Assembly: GCF_003385895.1 (NCBI RefSeq)
Contig: NZ_QRDQ01000009.1
Coordinates: 806,001-870,000, forward strand
Length of the DNA stretch: 64,000 nucleotides
Source: Flavobacterium cutihirudinis
GTDB lineage: Bacteria; Bacteroidota; Bacteroidia; Flavobacteriales; Flavobacteriaceae
Direction: 5' to 3'
The notes under the pieces were generated by a model. The model was given only the letters and a program-made list of their open reading frames with translations. It was not told where the DNA came from and made no database searches. How positions within the stretch are numbered: the stretch's first letter is position 1; every line of letters begins with the position of its first letter. Positions 1 to 9,253 of the stretch are shown piece after piece. The position numbers and the translations under genes are program-made.

Positions 1-2
1 TT

Positions 3-1226
3 CTATCCTTTTAAATCACAACTGCTTCCCGGTTCCATAGGCGTTCTATATACACCGTTTTCAATTTTTACAGGATGTACAAAGTGTTTCTGAAGATGCG
101 GAATATGTTCTAAAAACAAAGCTTCATGTCCCATTGAAATATGATTGAATAAAACCAAATGCTGATGCAGCTGCCCCATATCGCCTACATGTGGCACAAC
201 CGGAACACCATATTTTTTACATAATAAACTTACCGAAATAAATTCACTTACTCCGCCAACTCGCACAGCATCAACTTGCATAAAGCCCGCGCTTTTTGTT
301 TGAAGGTAATTTTTAAAAATAACACGATTCGGCACATGCTCACCTAAAGCTAATTTGGTTGGCGCTATTGCTTCAGCCAAAACCTTATGCGCTAATACAT
401 CGTCTGGATGAGTTGGCTCTTCTATCCAATACGGGTTCATAGATAAAAATTGCGGACAAATTTCTAATGCTTGTGGCAATGTCCATTGTTGGTTGGCATC
501 CAGCATTATTTTAGCAGAATCACCAGCGGCTTCTCTCACTATGTGCGAACGACGAATATCACGTTCAAACTCTTTTGAACCTACTTTAAGTTTCATCGCT
601 GTAAATCCTTCAGCAATTGCTTTTCGAACATTTTCCTTTACCTGATCATCGCTATAATTAAACCAACCAATTGAAGTGTCATAACCCGGATATCCTTTAT
701 CGATGATTTTAGCACGTTCGTTTTTACCATTTACATTAGATTGCAACAACTCAATTGCTTGGTCTTTTGTCAACTCATCTTCCAGATAAGAAAGGTCTAA
801 AGTGTTTACAATTTCCTCCGGTTTTAAATCAGTCAGTAATTTCCAAAGTGGCACTCCTCTTTTCTTTGCCCATAAATCATAACAAGCATTTGTTACCGAA
901 GCTAGTGCCAGGTGTGTAATTCCTTTATGAGGCCCAAGCCAGCGAAACTGCTGCTCATTGGAAAGCGCATTAAAAACAGTTCCAAAATTGGACATCAACT
1001 CTTCAATATCCCTTCCCTTTAATTGTTCTGCGTAGAACTGCGCCGCTTTGCACACAAGATCATTTCCTTCTCCTAAAGTAAAAGCAAAACCAACACCTGT
1101 ATGTCCGCTTTCGTCATGCAAATGTGTTACAGCGTAAGAATAGAGCGGATCTCTATGAATGGCATCGCTCCCTGCGCCTTTTTCTAAGGAAAATCGTTTA
1201 TCTGATATTGAGGTTTTAAAAATCAT
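3..1226 (-). CDS. Enolase-superfamily sugar-acid dehydratase, probable L-fuconate dehydratase
   Basis: A 407-residue enolase-superfamily protein, predicted to dehydrate L-fuconate to 2-keto-3-deoxy-L-fuconate in non-phosphorylative fucose breakdown. The superfamily residues are visible: K212-L-K214 in the KxK motif, metal ligands D243 (MLDANQQW), E269 (WIEEP) and E296 (GEHVPNR), H346 (PHVGDMGQ) and E373 (FLEHIPH). This pattern fits the FucD branch. The protein is about 30 residues shorter than the Xanthomonas enzyme as I recall it. No signal peptide is seen, so it should be cytoplasmic. It lies 16 bases downstream of the GH29 fucosidase on the same strand, probably in one operon, and this supports fucose-derived acid as substrate. 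The stop codon is inside the window, so the gene is complete. A related acid-sugar dehydratase remains possible. Confidence 0.82.
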   Translation of the reverse strand: MIFKTSISDKRFSLEKGAGSDAIHRDPLYSYAVTHLHDESGHTGVGFAFTLGEGNDLVCKAAQFYAEQLKGRDIEELMSNFGTVFNALSNEQQFRWLGPHKGITHLALASVTNACYDLWAKKRGVPLWKLLTDLKPEEIVNTLDLSYLEDELTKDQAIELLQSNVNGKNERAKIIDKGYPGYDTSIGWFNYSDDQVKENVRKAIAEGFTAMKLKVGSKEFERDIRRSHIVREAAGDSAKIMLDANQQWTLPQALEICPQFLSMNPYWIEEPTHPDDVLAHKVLAEAIAPTKLALGEHVPNRVIFKNYLQTKSAGFMQVDAVRVGGVSEFISVSLLCKKYGVPVVPHVGDMGQLHQHLVLFNHISMGHEALFLEHIPHLQKHFVHPVKIENGVYRTPMEPGSSCDLKG

Positions 1227-1242
1227 TTTTTAGTTTAATTAA

Positions 1243-2604
1243 TTATTTGATAACCGCTAATTCTTCTGCATTTTTATCAAGTTCCAAAACAATAACAGAA
1301 CTTACTTTATTCGGTAAAACTGCCGGCAGATTAATTTCGATTTGTGAATTTTTGCTTTGGACAAATGAAACTTTATCACCATCCAAAAAGTAAGCTTTTT
1401 TTATTGCAGCATTTCCTAAAGCCGGAAGAACAAGCTTATCTGCAATTCTTTCAAAAACATGTAGATATACTATATTTCCCTTTCTTGTTGCTGCATATGC
1501 ACTGTTAGGTTTATAAGGACCACCTTTAGTACCATAAATACTTGCACCATATTTATTTAACCAGTCTCCCATTTCTTTAAGACGTTCAGTTTGTCGGGCT
1601 TCTATGCGGCCGTCCATCATTGGACCGACATTAAAAAGTAAGTTCCCATTTCCTCCAGCGGTTTTTACAAGAGTCTGAATGCATTCTTTAAGGGATTTCA
1701 TTTTATCATTTGGTTTCCAAGCCCATTGATTACAAATAGTAATACAACTTTCCCAAGGATCATTCATATTCAAATCACCAATTTTCTGTTCAGGCGTTAA
1801 ATAATCACCCACTGAAGCTGAGGAGAATGAGTAATGATCTCCTTTTCCTAGTCTATTATTTACAATAACATCTTTATCAAGACTTTTTATGAATTTATAG
1901 ACTTCTGCTCCATGTTCTAATTTCCATTGTTCTTCCCAGTTACCATCAAACCATAACATATAAGGTTTGTAGCGCGTAATTATTTCTTTTAATTCATTCT
2001 CCATCCTTGACACAAAGACTTTCATGCTTTCTGGTGTTTTCTTACTATAATCAGCGTCATGCCAGTCAGCGACTGTAAAATAGACACAAAATGCGATTCC
2101 GTATTTTTTACAAGCCTTTGCCAATTCATCTACTACATCTCTTTTAAAAGGAGAATTCATAATATTATAATTAGAGAAATCCGTTGGCCACAAACAAAAG
2201 CCATCATGATGTTTTGCTGTAATCGTAACATATTTCATTCCTGCATCTTTTGCCGTTTTTACCCAAGCTTCTGCATCAAATAGTACCGGATTAAATTCTT
2301 TATATAAATTATCGTATTCCTGTGTTGGAACTTCTTCTCCTCGGCTCCAGCCAATTTCTGTACCTCTCAATGTTACAGGTCCCCAGTGAATAAACATTCC
2401 AAAACGTTTGTCCATAAAACCATCCATAACCGCCTTGGATGTTTTAATATCGGAAGTTACCGCTTGTTGAGCATTGACAGTTACATTACAAAAAAGGGCG
2501 ATAATTAATAACCCTGTAATCTTTTTTAAATATTTGGATGAAGCAGAAATATTGTTGCAAACACCTAATCGGTAGCTTTTAGTTCTAATAAAAAAATTGC
2601 GCAT
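1243..2604 (-). CDS. Secreted alpha-L-fucosidase, glycoside hydrolase family 29
   Basis: GH29 retaining alpha-L-fucosidase of 453 residues from the chosen start. The reading frame is open 24 codons further upstream to 2676. I prefer the ATG at 2604 because it gives a basic N-terminus followed by a hydrophobic stretch (KKITGLLIIALFCNVTVNAQ) ending in a plausible cleavage site, although this signal is unusually far from the start. The family core begins at FGMFIHWGP, followed by KHHDGF at 132-137. The expected nucleophile is D220 in MLWFDGNW. The C-terminal 100 residues form the usual beta-sandwich. It should act in the periplasm or outer membrane, releasing L-fucose from glycans imported by the neighbouring SusC/SusD. 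The general acid/base cannot be assigned by eye, as it varies in this family. Confidence 0.9.
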   Translation of the reverse strand: MRNFFIRTKSYRLGVCNNISASSKYLKKITGLLIIALFCNVTVNAQQAVTSDIKTSKAVMDGFMDKRFGMFIHWGPVTLRGTEIGWSRGEEVPTQEYDNLYKEFNPVLFDAEAWVKTAKDAGMKYVTITAKHHDGFCLWPTDFSNYNIMNSPFKRDVVDELAKACKKYGIAFCVYFTVADWHDADYSKKTPESMKVFVSRMENELKEIITRYKPYMLWFDGNWEEQWKLEHGAEVYKFIKSLDKDVIVNNRLGKGDHYSFSSASVGDYLTPEQKIGDLNMNDPWESCITICNQWAWKPNDKMKSLKECIQTLVKTAGGNGNLLFNVGPMMDGRIEARQTERLKEMGDWLNKYGASIYGTKGGPYKPNSAYAATRKGNIVYLHVFERIADKLVLPALGNAAIKKAYFLDGDKVSFVQSKNSQIEINLPAVLPNKVSSVIVLELDKNAEELAVIK

Positions 2605-3014
2605 TATTACAAATTTAGGATTGATTATGAAGGCAAATTTATCTTTCCTTTTTTCCAAAATAAATAGTGCATTCAATTATTATAATGGACTATTTGACTG
2701 TTTTTGTTAAAATAATCAAGAACAACAATTATCAAACCGAATTTCTAATATAATGGAACTAAAACAGAGAAAAATTATTAATGAAATTCGCAATATATTT
2801 TTCAATTTACCATTCATAATTATAATAAAATCATAAAAATAAATCATACTTAAACATCATTAAACATAAAAACAACAATAAACACAATTGCGATACTGGT
2901 CAAGAAATTATTTTATTTAAATCGAAATGAAGGAATAAATCAAAACTTTAATTTGTGCGAAATGCTTTTTTATTTCATACAGAATACATTATATTTGAAT
3001 TATAGATTTAAATC
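2605..3014. other. Divergent intergenic region between fucosidase and AraC regulator
   Basis: AT-rich spacer between divergently transcribed genes. A good -7 element (TATATTTG, 2990-2997) lies 17 bases before the regulator start. No convincing -33 partner and no clear repeated operator was found. Control sites for the minus-strand fucosidase/dehydratase operon must be here, but I cannot point to one. Confidence 0.4.
2990..2997 (+). promoter_or_regulatory. Probable -7 promoter element of AraC gene
   Basis: TATATTTG matches the Bacteroidota -7 consensus TAnnTTTG and lies 17 bases before the ATG at 3015. The -33 TTTG/TTG box is poorly matched. Confidence 0.45.
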
Positions 3015-3917
3015 ATGAAGAATTTCAAAATACGTGACGGATTTCAGGGAGAGAAATTAATTTCGCTGCCAGATACTGTCTGGAAAAAAGCTATAAAAGA
3101 AAACCCGGTACTAGCCAATTTGTACATTACTCATATTGGATATTTTCCGAAAGCAGCTTATCATTACAGAGCGCGAAAAAACGGATGTGCTGACAATATT
3201 CTCATTTATTGCGTTAGAGGTAAGGGATGGTATACTGTCAAAGGAACAAAGTTTGAAGTAGGCGTTAATGATTACTTTATAATTCCTGCCACAAAGGAAG
3301 CTACCTCATACGGCGCAGATGAGAAAGATCCCTGGACAATATATTGGATACATTTTAGCGGATCTGACATGAATACTTTCAACCGAAGTTTTAATATTGG
3401 CTTATATGATGGTCCACAGCAAATCACTCTTAATGAGAAAGGTTTAGAATTATGGGAAACCATGTATCGAAACCTCGAAATGGGATATGGAATTGAAAAC
3501 CTCAACAAGACCAACCTATGTTTATATCACTTTGTTTCCACTTTTTTGTATCCTGACAAAAACCTCAACGAAAGAAGACAAGACGAAAAAGATTTAATTA
3601 CCAATACGATTGCTTTTATGCGCGGGAAATTGGCTGACAAACTTACGCTGGAAGATTTAGCAAATATGAATAAATTATCAGCATCGCATTTCTCTACACT
3701 TTTTAGAAAAAGTACCGGCATGTCGCCTTTAGATTATTTTATTCACCTAAAATTACAACATGCCTGCTTATTATTATTAACCACTGAAATTAAGATTAAA
3801 TACATCGCTGCAGATTTAGGATATCATGATCCTTACTATTTTTCGCGTCTGTTCAAGAAATACATGAAAATATCTCCAGTACAATATCGTTTTTCTGAGC
3901 TTTCGAAACATTTATAA
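3015..3917 (+). CDS. AraC-family transcriptional regulator (PUL regulator 1)
   Basis: 300 residues. The N-terminal half (about 20-115) is a cupin-like sugar-binding domain of the AraC ligand type (ILIYCVRGKGWY, DPWTIYWIHFSG). The C-terminal 100 residues hold two helix-turn-helix units (LTLEDLANMNKLSASHFSTLF and the YFSRLFKKYMKISPVQYR signature). It is cytoplasmic and presumably senses a sugar released by the locus. It is transcribed away from the fucosidase operon and is clearly paralogous to the regulator at 14614-15555: both share the order xGFxGxK, NILIYC, GKGW, DPWTIYWIHF and DPYYFSR. Which promoters it binds cannot be read from the sequence. Confidence 0.9.
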   Translation: MKNFKIRDGFQGEKLISLPDTVWKKAIKENPVLANLYITHIGYFPKAAYHYRARKNGCADNILIYCVRGKGWYTVKGTKFEVGVNDYFIIPATKEATSYGADEKDPWTIYWIHFSGSDMNTFNRSFNIGLYDGPQQITLNEKGLELWETMYRNLEMGYGIENLNKTNLCLYHFVSTFLYPDKNLNERRQDEKDLITNTIAFMRGKLADKLTLEDLANMNKLSASHFSTLFRKSTGMSPLDYFIHLKLQHACLLLLTTEIKIKYIAADLGYHDPYYFSRLFKKYMKISPVQYRFSELSKHL

Positions 3918-3990
3918 TCATAAAATTATTTTAGAAAATAAAAAAACCTCTAAATAAATATTCCCGAAATTAAAACAGTCTTAGTTGTGA

Positions 3991-5121
3991 TTAATTCCCG
4001 TTAGCCCAATCAATTTTAAAAACATATGTTTCTGCGTTTTCACCGCCGCTTACATTTAAGCCCGCAGACGCATAAAAGTAAGCAGGTATACCATCTATCA
4101 AAAGTACCGCTGGACGCTCCAGTTTTCCACTTGAACTATATTCAAAATGTTTTTCATTTTGCAAGAGCTTTTTATGATCTTCCGGCGTTCCCCAGTAGTC
4201 AAGTATAGTACGCATTCCAACCTTTGCATCAGCGAGCTTAAAGTCTAAACCTGTTTTTGATTTCCACAATATGATATTTCCAAAAGTTCCTGAATTCGTA
4301 CCATAATTATCCGTTGTCAACAAGAAGTACTCATTTTTAACTTTAAAAGCCATAGCGTCTTCGATATAATCAATATTATCTGTTATAGGATGATCCGAAA
4401 GAGTATAAGGCCCTTCAAGATTATCCGCTACAGCGTAACCATATTTGGCCGTTCTTTGAGTAGGCATTCCGGATTTAAAATAAATATAATACTTCTTCCC
4501 TATTTTCATAAATGCAGGATTATCAGTACCAATTACACCGCCGTATGTCCAATGTTTTGGATCTTTAGAATTTTCGACCATTAAACCATCATTTTTTCCT
4601 GCAAATCGCCATGGACCATTTATATCATCGGCAATCATCATTCCTGTATACATTAGCGCTTTATCTTTTTGCGTTTGAAATATATAAAGCAAAATATATT
4701 TCCCGTCTACATATTCAATTCGGGGATTATGCGGTGCCCACATTTTATCCGGATGTGGAAAATCAGAACTTTTTAAAACCGTACTTACATACTTAAAAGG
4801 ACCTTCTGGTTTATCGGAAACAAAATGGGCTATTTCAGCATTTTTTCCCATCCATCCGTCCATTTGTTCTTTGGCCGGCCAACGGCTTCCAAAAATGTGA
4901 ATCTTACCATCTTTTCCTTTAATTGGACTAACACACCAGTTATACCAATTTGGATCTGAAATTGCCGGACCAATTAATTTAGCCGTCTGAGCCATATGAC
5001 TCAAAGGCATTTTTGTAGTTTTTTCTTTTGAAAGAACTTTTGTACTTTGAGAAGTTTGTGCTTTTAATGTTGAAATTGAGAAAATTGCAAGCAGCACAAT
5101 TAGTGAAATATTTTTATTCAT
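3991..5121 (-). CDS. Secreted beta-propeller glycoside hydrolase, GH43/GH117-like
   Basis: 376 residues with a signal peptide (residues 1-21, ending STLKA|QT). After about 50 residues a repeated beta-propeller pattern begins: SDPNWYNWCVSPI, GKIHIFGSRW, APHNPRIEYVDGKYILLY, GTDNPAFMKIGKKYYIYFK and the acidic DNIDYIEDAMAF. Asp/Glu residues at blade starts are typical of the five-bladed GH43/GH32/GH117 superfamily, so it should cleave a terminal glycosidic bond. I cannot fix the family or the sugar. It is convergent with the AraC gene at 3015 and its upstream side faces the SusC promoter region. Its place inside a fucosidase locus suggests it debranches or trims the same glycan. Confidence 0.75.
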   Translation of the reverse strand: MNKNISLIVLLAIFSISTLKAQTSQSTKVLSKEKTTKMPLSHMAQTAKLIGPAISDPNWYNWCVSPIKGKDGKIHIFGSRWPAKEQMDGWMGKNAEIAHFVSDKPEGPFKYVSTVLKSSDFPHPDKMWAPHNPRIEYVDGKYILLYIFQTQKDKALMYTGMMIADDINGPWRFAGKNDGLMVENSKDPKHWTYGGVIGTDNPAFMKIGKKYYIYFKSGMPTQRTAKYGYAVADNLEGPYTLSDHPITDNIDYIEDAMAFKVKNEYFLLTTDNYGTNSGTFGNIILWKSKTGLDFKLADAKVGMRTILDYWGTPEDHKKLLQNEKHFEYSSSGKLERPAVLLIDGIPAYFYASAGLNVSGGENAETYVFKIDWANGN

Positions 5122-6034
5122 TACTTAATAGTTGATTTTATTAATTACTGAATATCAAGATTTTATTCAGCTTTTGCATTCTTGAAGTATTTACTATAAA
5201 ATTCTTTATTTCCTTAAAAAGAAATAGATACAATTTCCAGCCTTATCATTAAACACAAAATTATATTTAAATCGACTTACCGTTTAATTCTATTTTATCA
5301 TTATTTAGTTATTAATTGTCATTTTATGTTTTTCTGAACATTTAAAAAAAAAGCATTTAGTACTAAAATTAAAATTTACATTTATTTTAAAGTTTAATTA
5401 CCAAGACACATCTTACATTTTTCAGTTATTAAAAAAACACTAAAACATCAATAATACCAATAAAAATAGATAATATTTAATACAAATTTACCATATAATC
5501 AATTTTACAAAACAATAATAGCTTGTTAATTTTGTAAGACAAATCTCAAATTTATTTTACATCCAAAATAATTGCTCTAAAAAAATAATCATATTATCCA
5601 TCTTAATAATTAAATCCACTATTTATTTCAGGTAATGGATAAGATACATTTGCTTCATTAAGGATCTTAAATCTAGCAAAATGTCTGAATAAAAAAACCT
5701 GAATCGAGATTTGACTGCGCCTCTTTCTACGATGTATACATAAAAACAATTACATCAGCTTAATTTGACTAACAAGATGAACCCCCATTTCATCAGGCAA
5801 TATTCTAAGGAAACTTCATTTGCCTACTTACAGACAAAAACGCTCTGAAAAACGCCCTCTACTTTACGAAGATATTCCCAGTACTTCGAAAGGTTAACCG
5901 TCTTTTTTTGATTTCAAAACTCGCTTTCCAGCGCATGCTTTTCAGCATTGCTAAGAAATTTTCTATTCCTTAAAAAAACAAACAAAAACGATTAAAAAAA
6001 CTCAACTATTAACATTAACCAAACTTTAAACATT
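5122..6034. other. Long AT-rich region upstream of susC
   Basis: A 913-base region with no convincing gene. A candidate -7 element TACATTTG (5646-5653) has a T-rich partner about 17 bases upstream and would give a leader of nearly 380 bases before SusC. The last 80 bases are A-rich and probably form the ribosome-loading leader. A control region of the minus-strand GH43-like gene must lie near 5122-5250. No clear dyad shared with the other promoters of the locus was found. Confidence 0.35.
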
Positions 6035-9000
6035 ATGAGATTAACCAAAAACCGGCCTAGAGTTTTTTGGCCAAAAAATTTATTTGCACATTTTTCAAAA
6101 TTTACCCCGATTGTCTTTTGCACAATTGCCTTACATGCTTCAGCATCAACAAATCCCACTACAGAAGCAACAACAAAAATCCATTCGTCTTTTGTTCAGA
6201 AAACAATAAAAGGAAAAGTAGTAGACGAACAAGGATTACCCGTTCCCGGCGCAAACATTATTGTAAAAGGCACCAAAATAAGTACACAAACCGACATGGA
6301 TGGTAGCTTTAGTATTAGTGTTTCTGGCAATGCCTCCAAATTAATTGTTTCTTATATTGGCATGCAGGAACAAGAAGTTGCAATTACCGGCAATACACTT
6401 ACAATAGTTTTAAAGCAAACAGGACAGAAACTGGAAGAAGTAGTTGTTGTGGGATATGGCAAACAAAAGAAAGTCAATCTTTCTGGCGCTGTAAGCACAG
6501 TAGATACAAAAATGATTACCAACAGAGCCGTTTCCAACCTAACCAATACTTTACAAGGAACTGTTCCCGGACTGACAGTAATCGCAAGACCTGGAGACGT
6601 AGGAGGAGATATTGGAACAATTAATTTGCGTGGAAAAGGAAACTTCGGATCATCTTCGCCTTTATTTATTATTGATGGTGTAATTGCAACTGCCGAATAT
6701 TTTAACAGAATTAATTCTAATGATGTAGAAAGTATGTCGGTTTTAAAAGACGCATCTTCTTCTGCAATTTATGGATCTCGTGCTGCATACGGTGTTATCG
6801 TTGTAACCACTAAAAAAGGAAAAGAAGGCAAGGCGCAATTTAACTACAACAGTTATTTTGGAGTTCAGTCGGCTGTTATACTGCCAAATCGTGTCGATGC
6901 ACTTCAATATGCTGAATTGTATAATGAAGCTAGACTTAATGCTGGTAAATCAGTATTTTACTCCCCGGACGAAATCAATAAAATCAAAAATAATTCAGAT
7001 CCGGACCATTACGCCAATACAGATTGGTACAAGTTATTACTTCAAAAATCATCGCCAATATTTGAGCATGAAATTAATGTTTCCGGCGGAGGCGCAACGC
7101 GTTATTTTATAAGCGGATCCTTTTTTGAACAAAACTCACTTTTTGCCAATAAAAAAATCAACAGATATTCTTTCAGATCGAATACGGAGTCTAAAGTAAG
7201 TGACAAATTTACAATAGGAACTACCATTTCTTATAGCCATGATCGATTGGACAATGAAAATGGTGATCTGAATTTTACCTCTATAGACAGACTTGTACCA
7301 TTGTCTGTAGCCACACAATCTGATGGTTCATACGGAGTTTTTACAGGAAAAGTGACACAGTCAGGTGGTTATTATTACAGATTACTAAAAGAAGGAGGAA
7401 GATCAGGATATACAAAAGATCGCTTTTTGGGTGCTTTGAGAGCCGTTTTTAGTCCAGTTAAAGGATTAGATATTACAGGTTCTGTTTCTTATAGTTTAGA
7501 CAATGACTTTACAAATTCTTTTATCAATAGATTACCGGCTCTTGTAAATTTTGATACCAAAGCGGATGTTCCGGGAACAGCTGTAGTTCAAAATTCATAT
7601 AATGAACAGTGGAGCAATTTAGGGAAATTCTTAACCGACCTTACAATCAGCTACGACAAGAAATTAGACAAGCATAATTTCAAAATTTTAGGAGGTCTTT
7701 CTTATGAAGATAACTCGGGGAGAAATATTTCAGTAACAAGAAAAGGATATGTTACTAATAATATTGAATCAATTAACGCCGGTTCATCAGACCCTATAAA
7801 CACAAGTGCTTCCGGAGCTCCTGGACAAAATGCATTTCAGTCTTTTTTTGGTCGTGTAACGTATGCTTACAATAATAAATATTTATTCGAATCGAGTCTT
7901 AGATATGATGGTTCTTCGAAATTTCCGGTAGAAAACCGTTTTGGATTATTCCCTTCTTTTTCTGGAGCATGGCGTATTTCTCAGGAGGAATTTATGAAAT
8001 CGACGGAGTGGATTTCAGAATTAAAACTGCGCGCTTCATGGGGTAAATTAGGAAGTGTGAGTAACGTAGGAAATTACGATTATTACAACACTTTAAACTC
8101 GGGAACACAAATTATTCTTGACGGAACAAAACAAGATGGAATTGTTCCGGGACAAATTTACAACCCTCTTTTAGGATGGGAAAAAGTAAATATGACAAAC
8201 ATTGGTTTGGATCTTGCTTTGTGGAACAACAAATTTAACCTACAAGTAGACGCTTATAACAAACTAACAGATGGTATCTTATTACCAAATCCTTACATCC
8301 CGGCTGAAGCAGGTTTGAGTACTATTCCTCCAATAAACTTAGGGCAAGTAACTAACAACGGTCTTGAACTTTCTGTTTCATACAACAACAAAGCAGGAGC
8401 ATTAAAATATTCGGTAGGAGCAAATATGAGCCGTATCTGGAATAAGGTTTCAGACTTAGGCGATGTACAAGAAACTCCGCCTGACGGAAATTACATTAAT
8501 AGAGTTGGTTCGCAAGTAGGTTCATTTTATATGTGGCAAGCAGAAGGACTTTTTGCTGATGCTAATGATGTTGCCAACCACGCGACGCAATCAACCAATA
8601 CAAAACCGGGAGATATTAAATATAAAGATCAAAATGGTGACGGAAAAATTGACGGGGATGATCGTGTTATTTTAGGTAGTGAAATTCCTAAACTGACGTA
8701 CGGATTCAATTCTACTTTGGAATATAAAAACTTCGACTTTGCTGTTATGTTGCAAGGCGTACAGGGAACAAAAGCTTATCTTGAAGCAGAAGCTGCTCAG
8801 GCTTTCTTTAATGGTGCCGGTGTAAAAACTTATGCATTAGACCGTTGGACAACAGAAAACCCAAATCCAAATGCAGCTTATCCGAGAATGTTGCTTTCAG
8901 CAGACAACACACAGAATCTTCAAAAATCATCTTTCTGGTTGTTTGATACTTCTTATTTGCGTGTTAAATCGATGTCATTGGGTTACAATTTACCAAGAAC

Positions 9001-9172
9001 GGTATTAGAAAAAATTAAACTGCAAGGGTTTAGATTGTATTTAGCTGGAAACAACTTATTTACAATAAGAGGAGACAAACGCATGAAGGATTTTGACCCG
9101 GAAGTTGCTTCACAAAGAGCCTCTTATCCGCAATTGAAAACCTACTCTTTTGGTATAAACCTTTCTTTTTAA
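6035..9172 (+). CDS. SusC-family TonB-linked outer-membrane receptor
   Basis: 1045 residues, the usual length for a SusC glycan importer. After a basic/hydrophobic leader (about 1-38) there is a CarboxypepD_reg-like domain (58-135; GKVVDEQGLPVPGANIIVKG), the SusC linker LEEVVVVGYG, a plug domain (about 150-265, with FIIDGV and AIYGSRAAYGVIVVTTKKGK) and a beta-barrel ending in an aromatic C-terminus (YSFGINLSF). It imports oligosaccharides across the outer membrane using TonB energy. The SusD partner starts 81 bases downstream, presumably co-transcribed. Surrounding fucosidase and GH2 genes suggest a fucosylated oligosaccharide as cargo. The sequence alone does not define the ligand. Confidence 0.95.
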   Translation: MRLTKNRPRVFWPKNLFAHFSKFTPIVFCTIALHASASTNPTTEATTKIHSSFVQKTIKGKVVDEQGLPVPGANIIVKGTKISTQTDMDGSFSISVSGNASKLIVSYIGMQEQEVAITGNTLTIVLKQTGQKLEEVVVVGYGKQKKVNLSGAVSTVDTKMITNRAVSNLTNTLQGTVPGLTVIARPGDVGGDIGTINLRGKGNFGSSSPLFIIDGVIATAEYFNRINSNDVESMSVLKDASSSAIYGSRAAYGVIVVTTKKGKEGKAQFNYNSYFGVQSAVILPNRVDALQYAELYNEARLNAGKSVFYSPDEINKIKNNSDPDHYANTDWYKLLLQKSSPIFEHEINVSGGGATRYFISGSFFEQNSLFANKKINRYSFRSNTESKVSDKFTIGTTISYSHDRLDNENGDLNFTSIDRLVPLSVATQSDGSYGVFTGKVTQSGGYYYRLLKEGGRSGYTKDRFLGALRAVFSPVKGLDITGSVSYSLDNDFTNSFINRLPALVNFDTKADVPGTAVVQNSYNEQWSNLGKFLTDLTISYDKKLDKHNFKILGGLSYEDNSGRNISVTRKGYVTNNIESINAGSSDPINTSASGAPGQNAFQSFFGRVTYAYNNKYLFESSLRYDGSSKFPVENRFGLFPSFSGAWRISQEEFMKSTEWISELKLRASWGKLGSVSNVGNYDYYNTLNSGTQIILDGTKQDGIVPGQIYNPLLGWEKVNMTNIGLDLALWNNKFNLQVDAYNKLTDGILLPNPYIPAEAGLSTIPPINLGQVTNNGLELSVSYNNKAGALKYSVGANMSRIWNKVSDLGDVQETPPDGNYINRVGSQVGSFYMWQAEGLFADANDVANHATQSTNTKPGDIKYKDQNGDGKIDGDDRVILGSEIPKLTYGFNSTLEYKNFDFAVMLQGVQGTKAYLEAEAAQAFFNGAGVKTYALDRWTTENPNPNAAYPRMLLSADNTQNLQKSSFWLFDTSYLRVKSMSLGYNLPRTVLEKIKLQGFRLYLAGNNLFTIRGDKRMKDFDPEVASQRASYPQLKTYSFGINLSF

Positions 9173-9253
9173 TCTAACCAATTTGTCTTCTAAAAATTAA
9201 ATCTGTCTGCATGGATTTTTTTTTTAAGACACATAAAAAACAGTACATACAAA

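Noticed and set aside
2605..2676. Longer N-terminus of the GH29 gene
   Set aside because: The extra 24 residues carry no signal-peptide feature, and the better start is at 2604.
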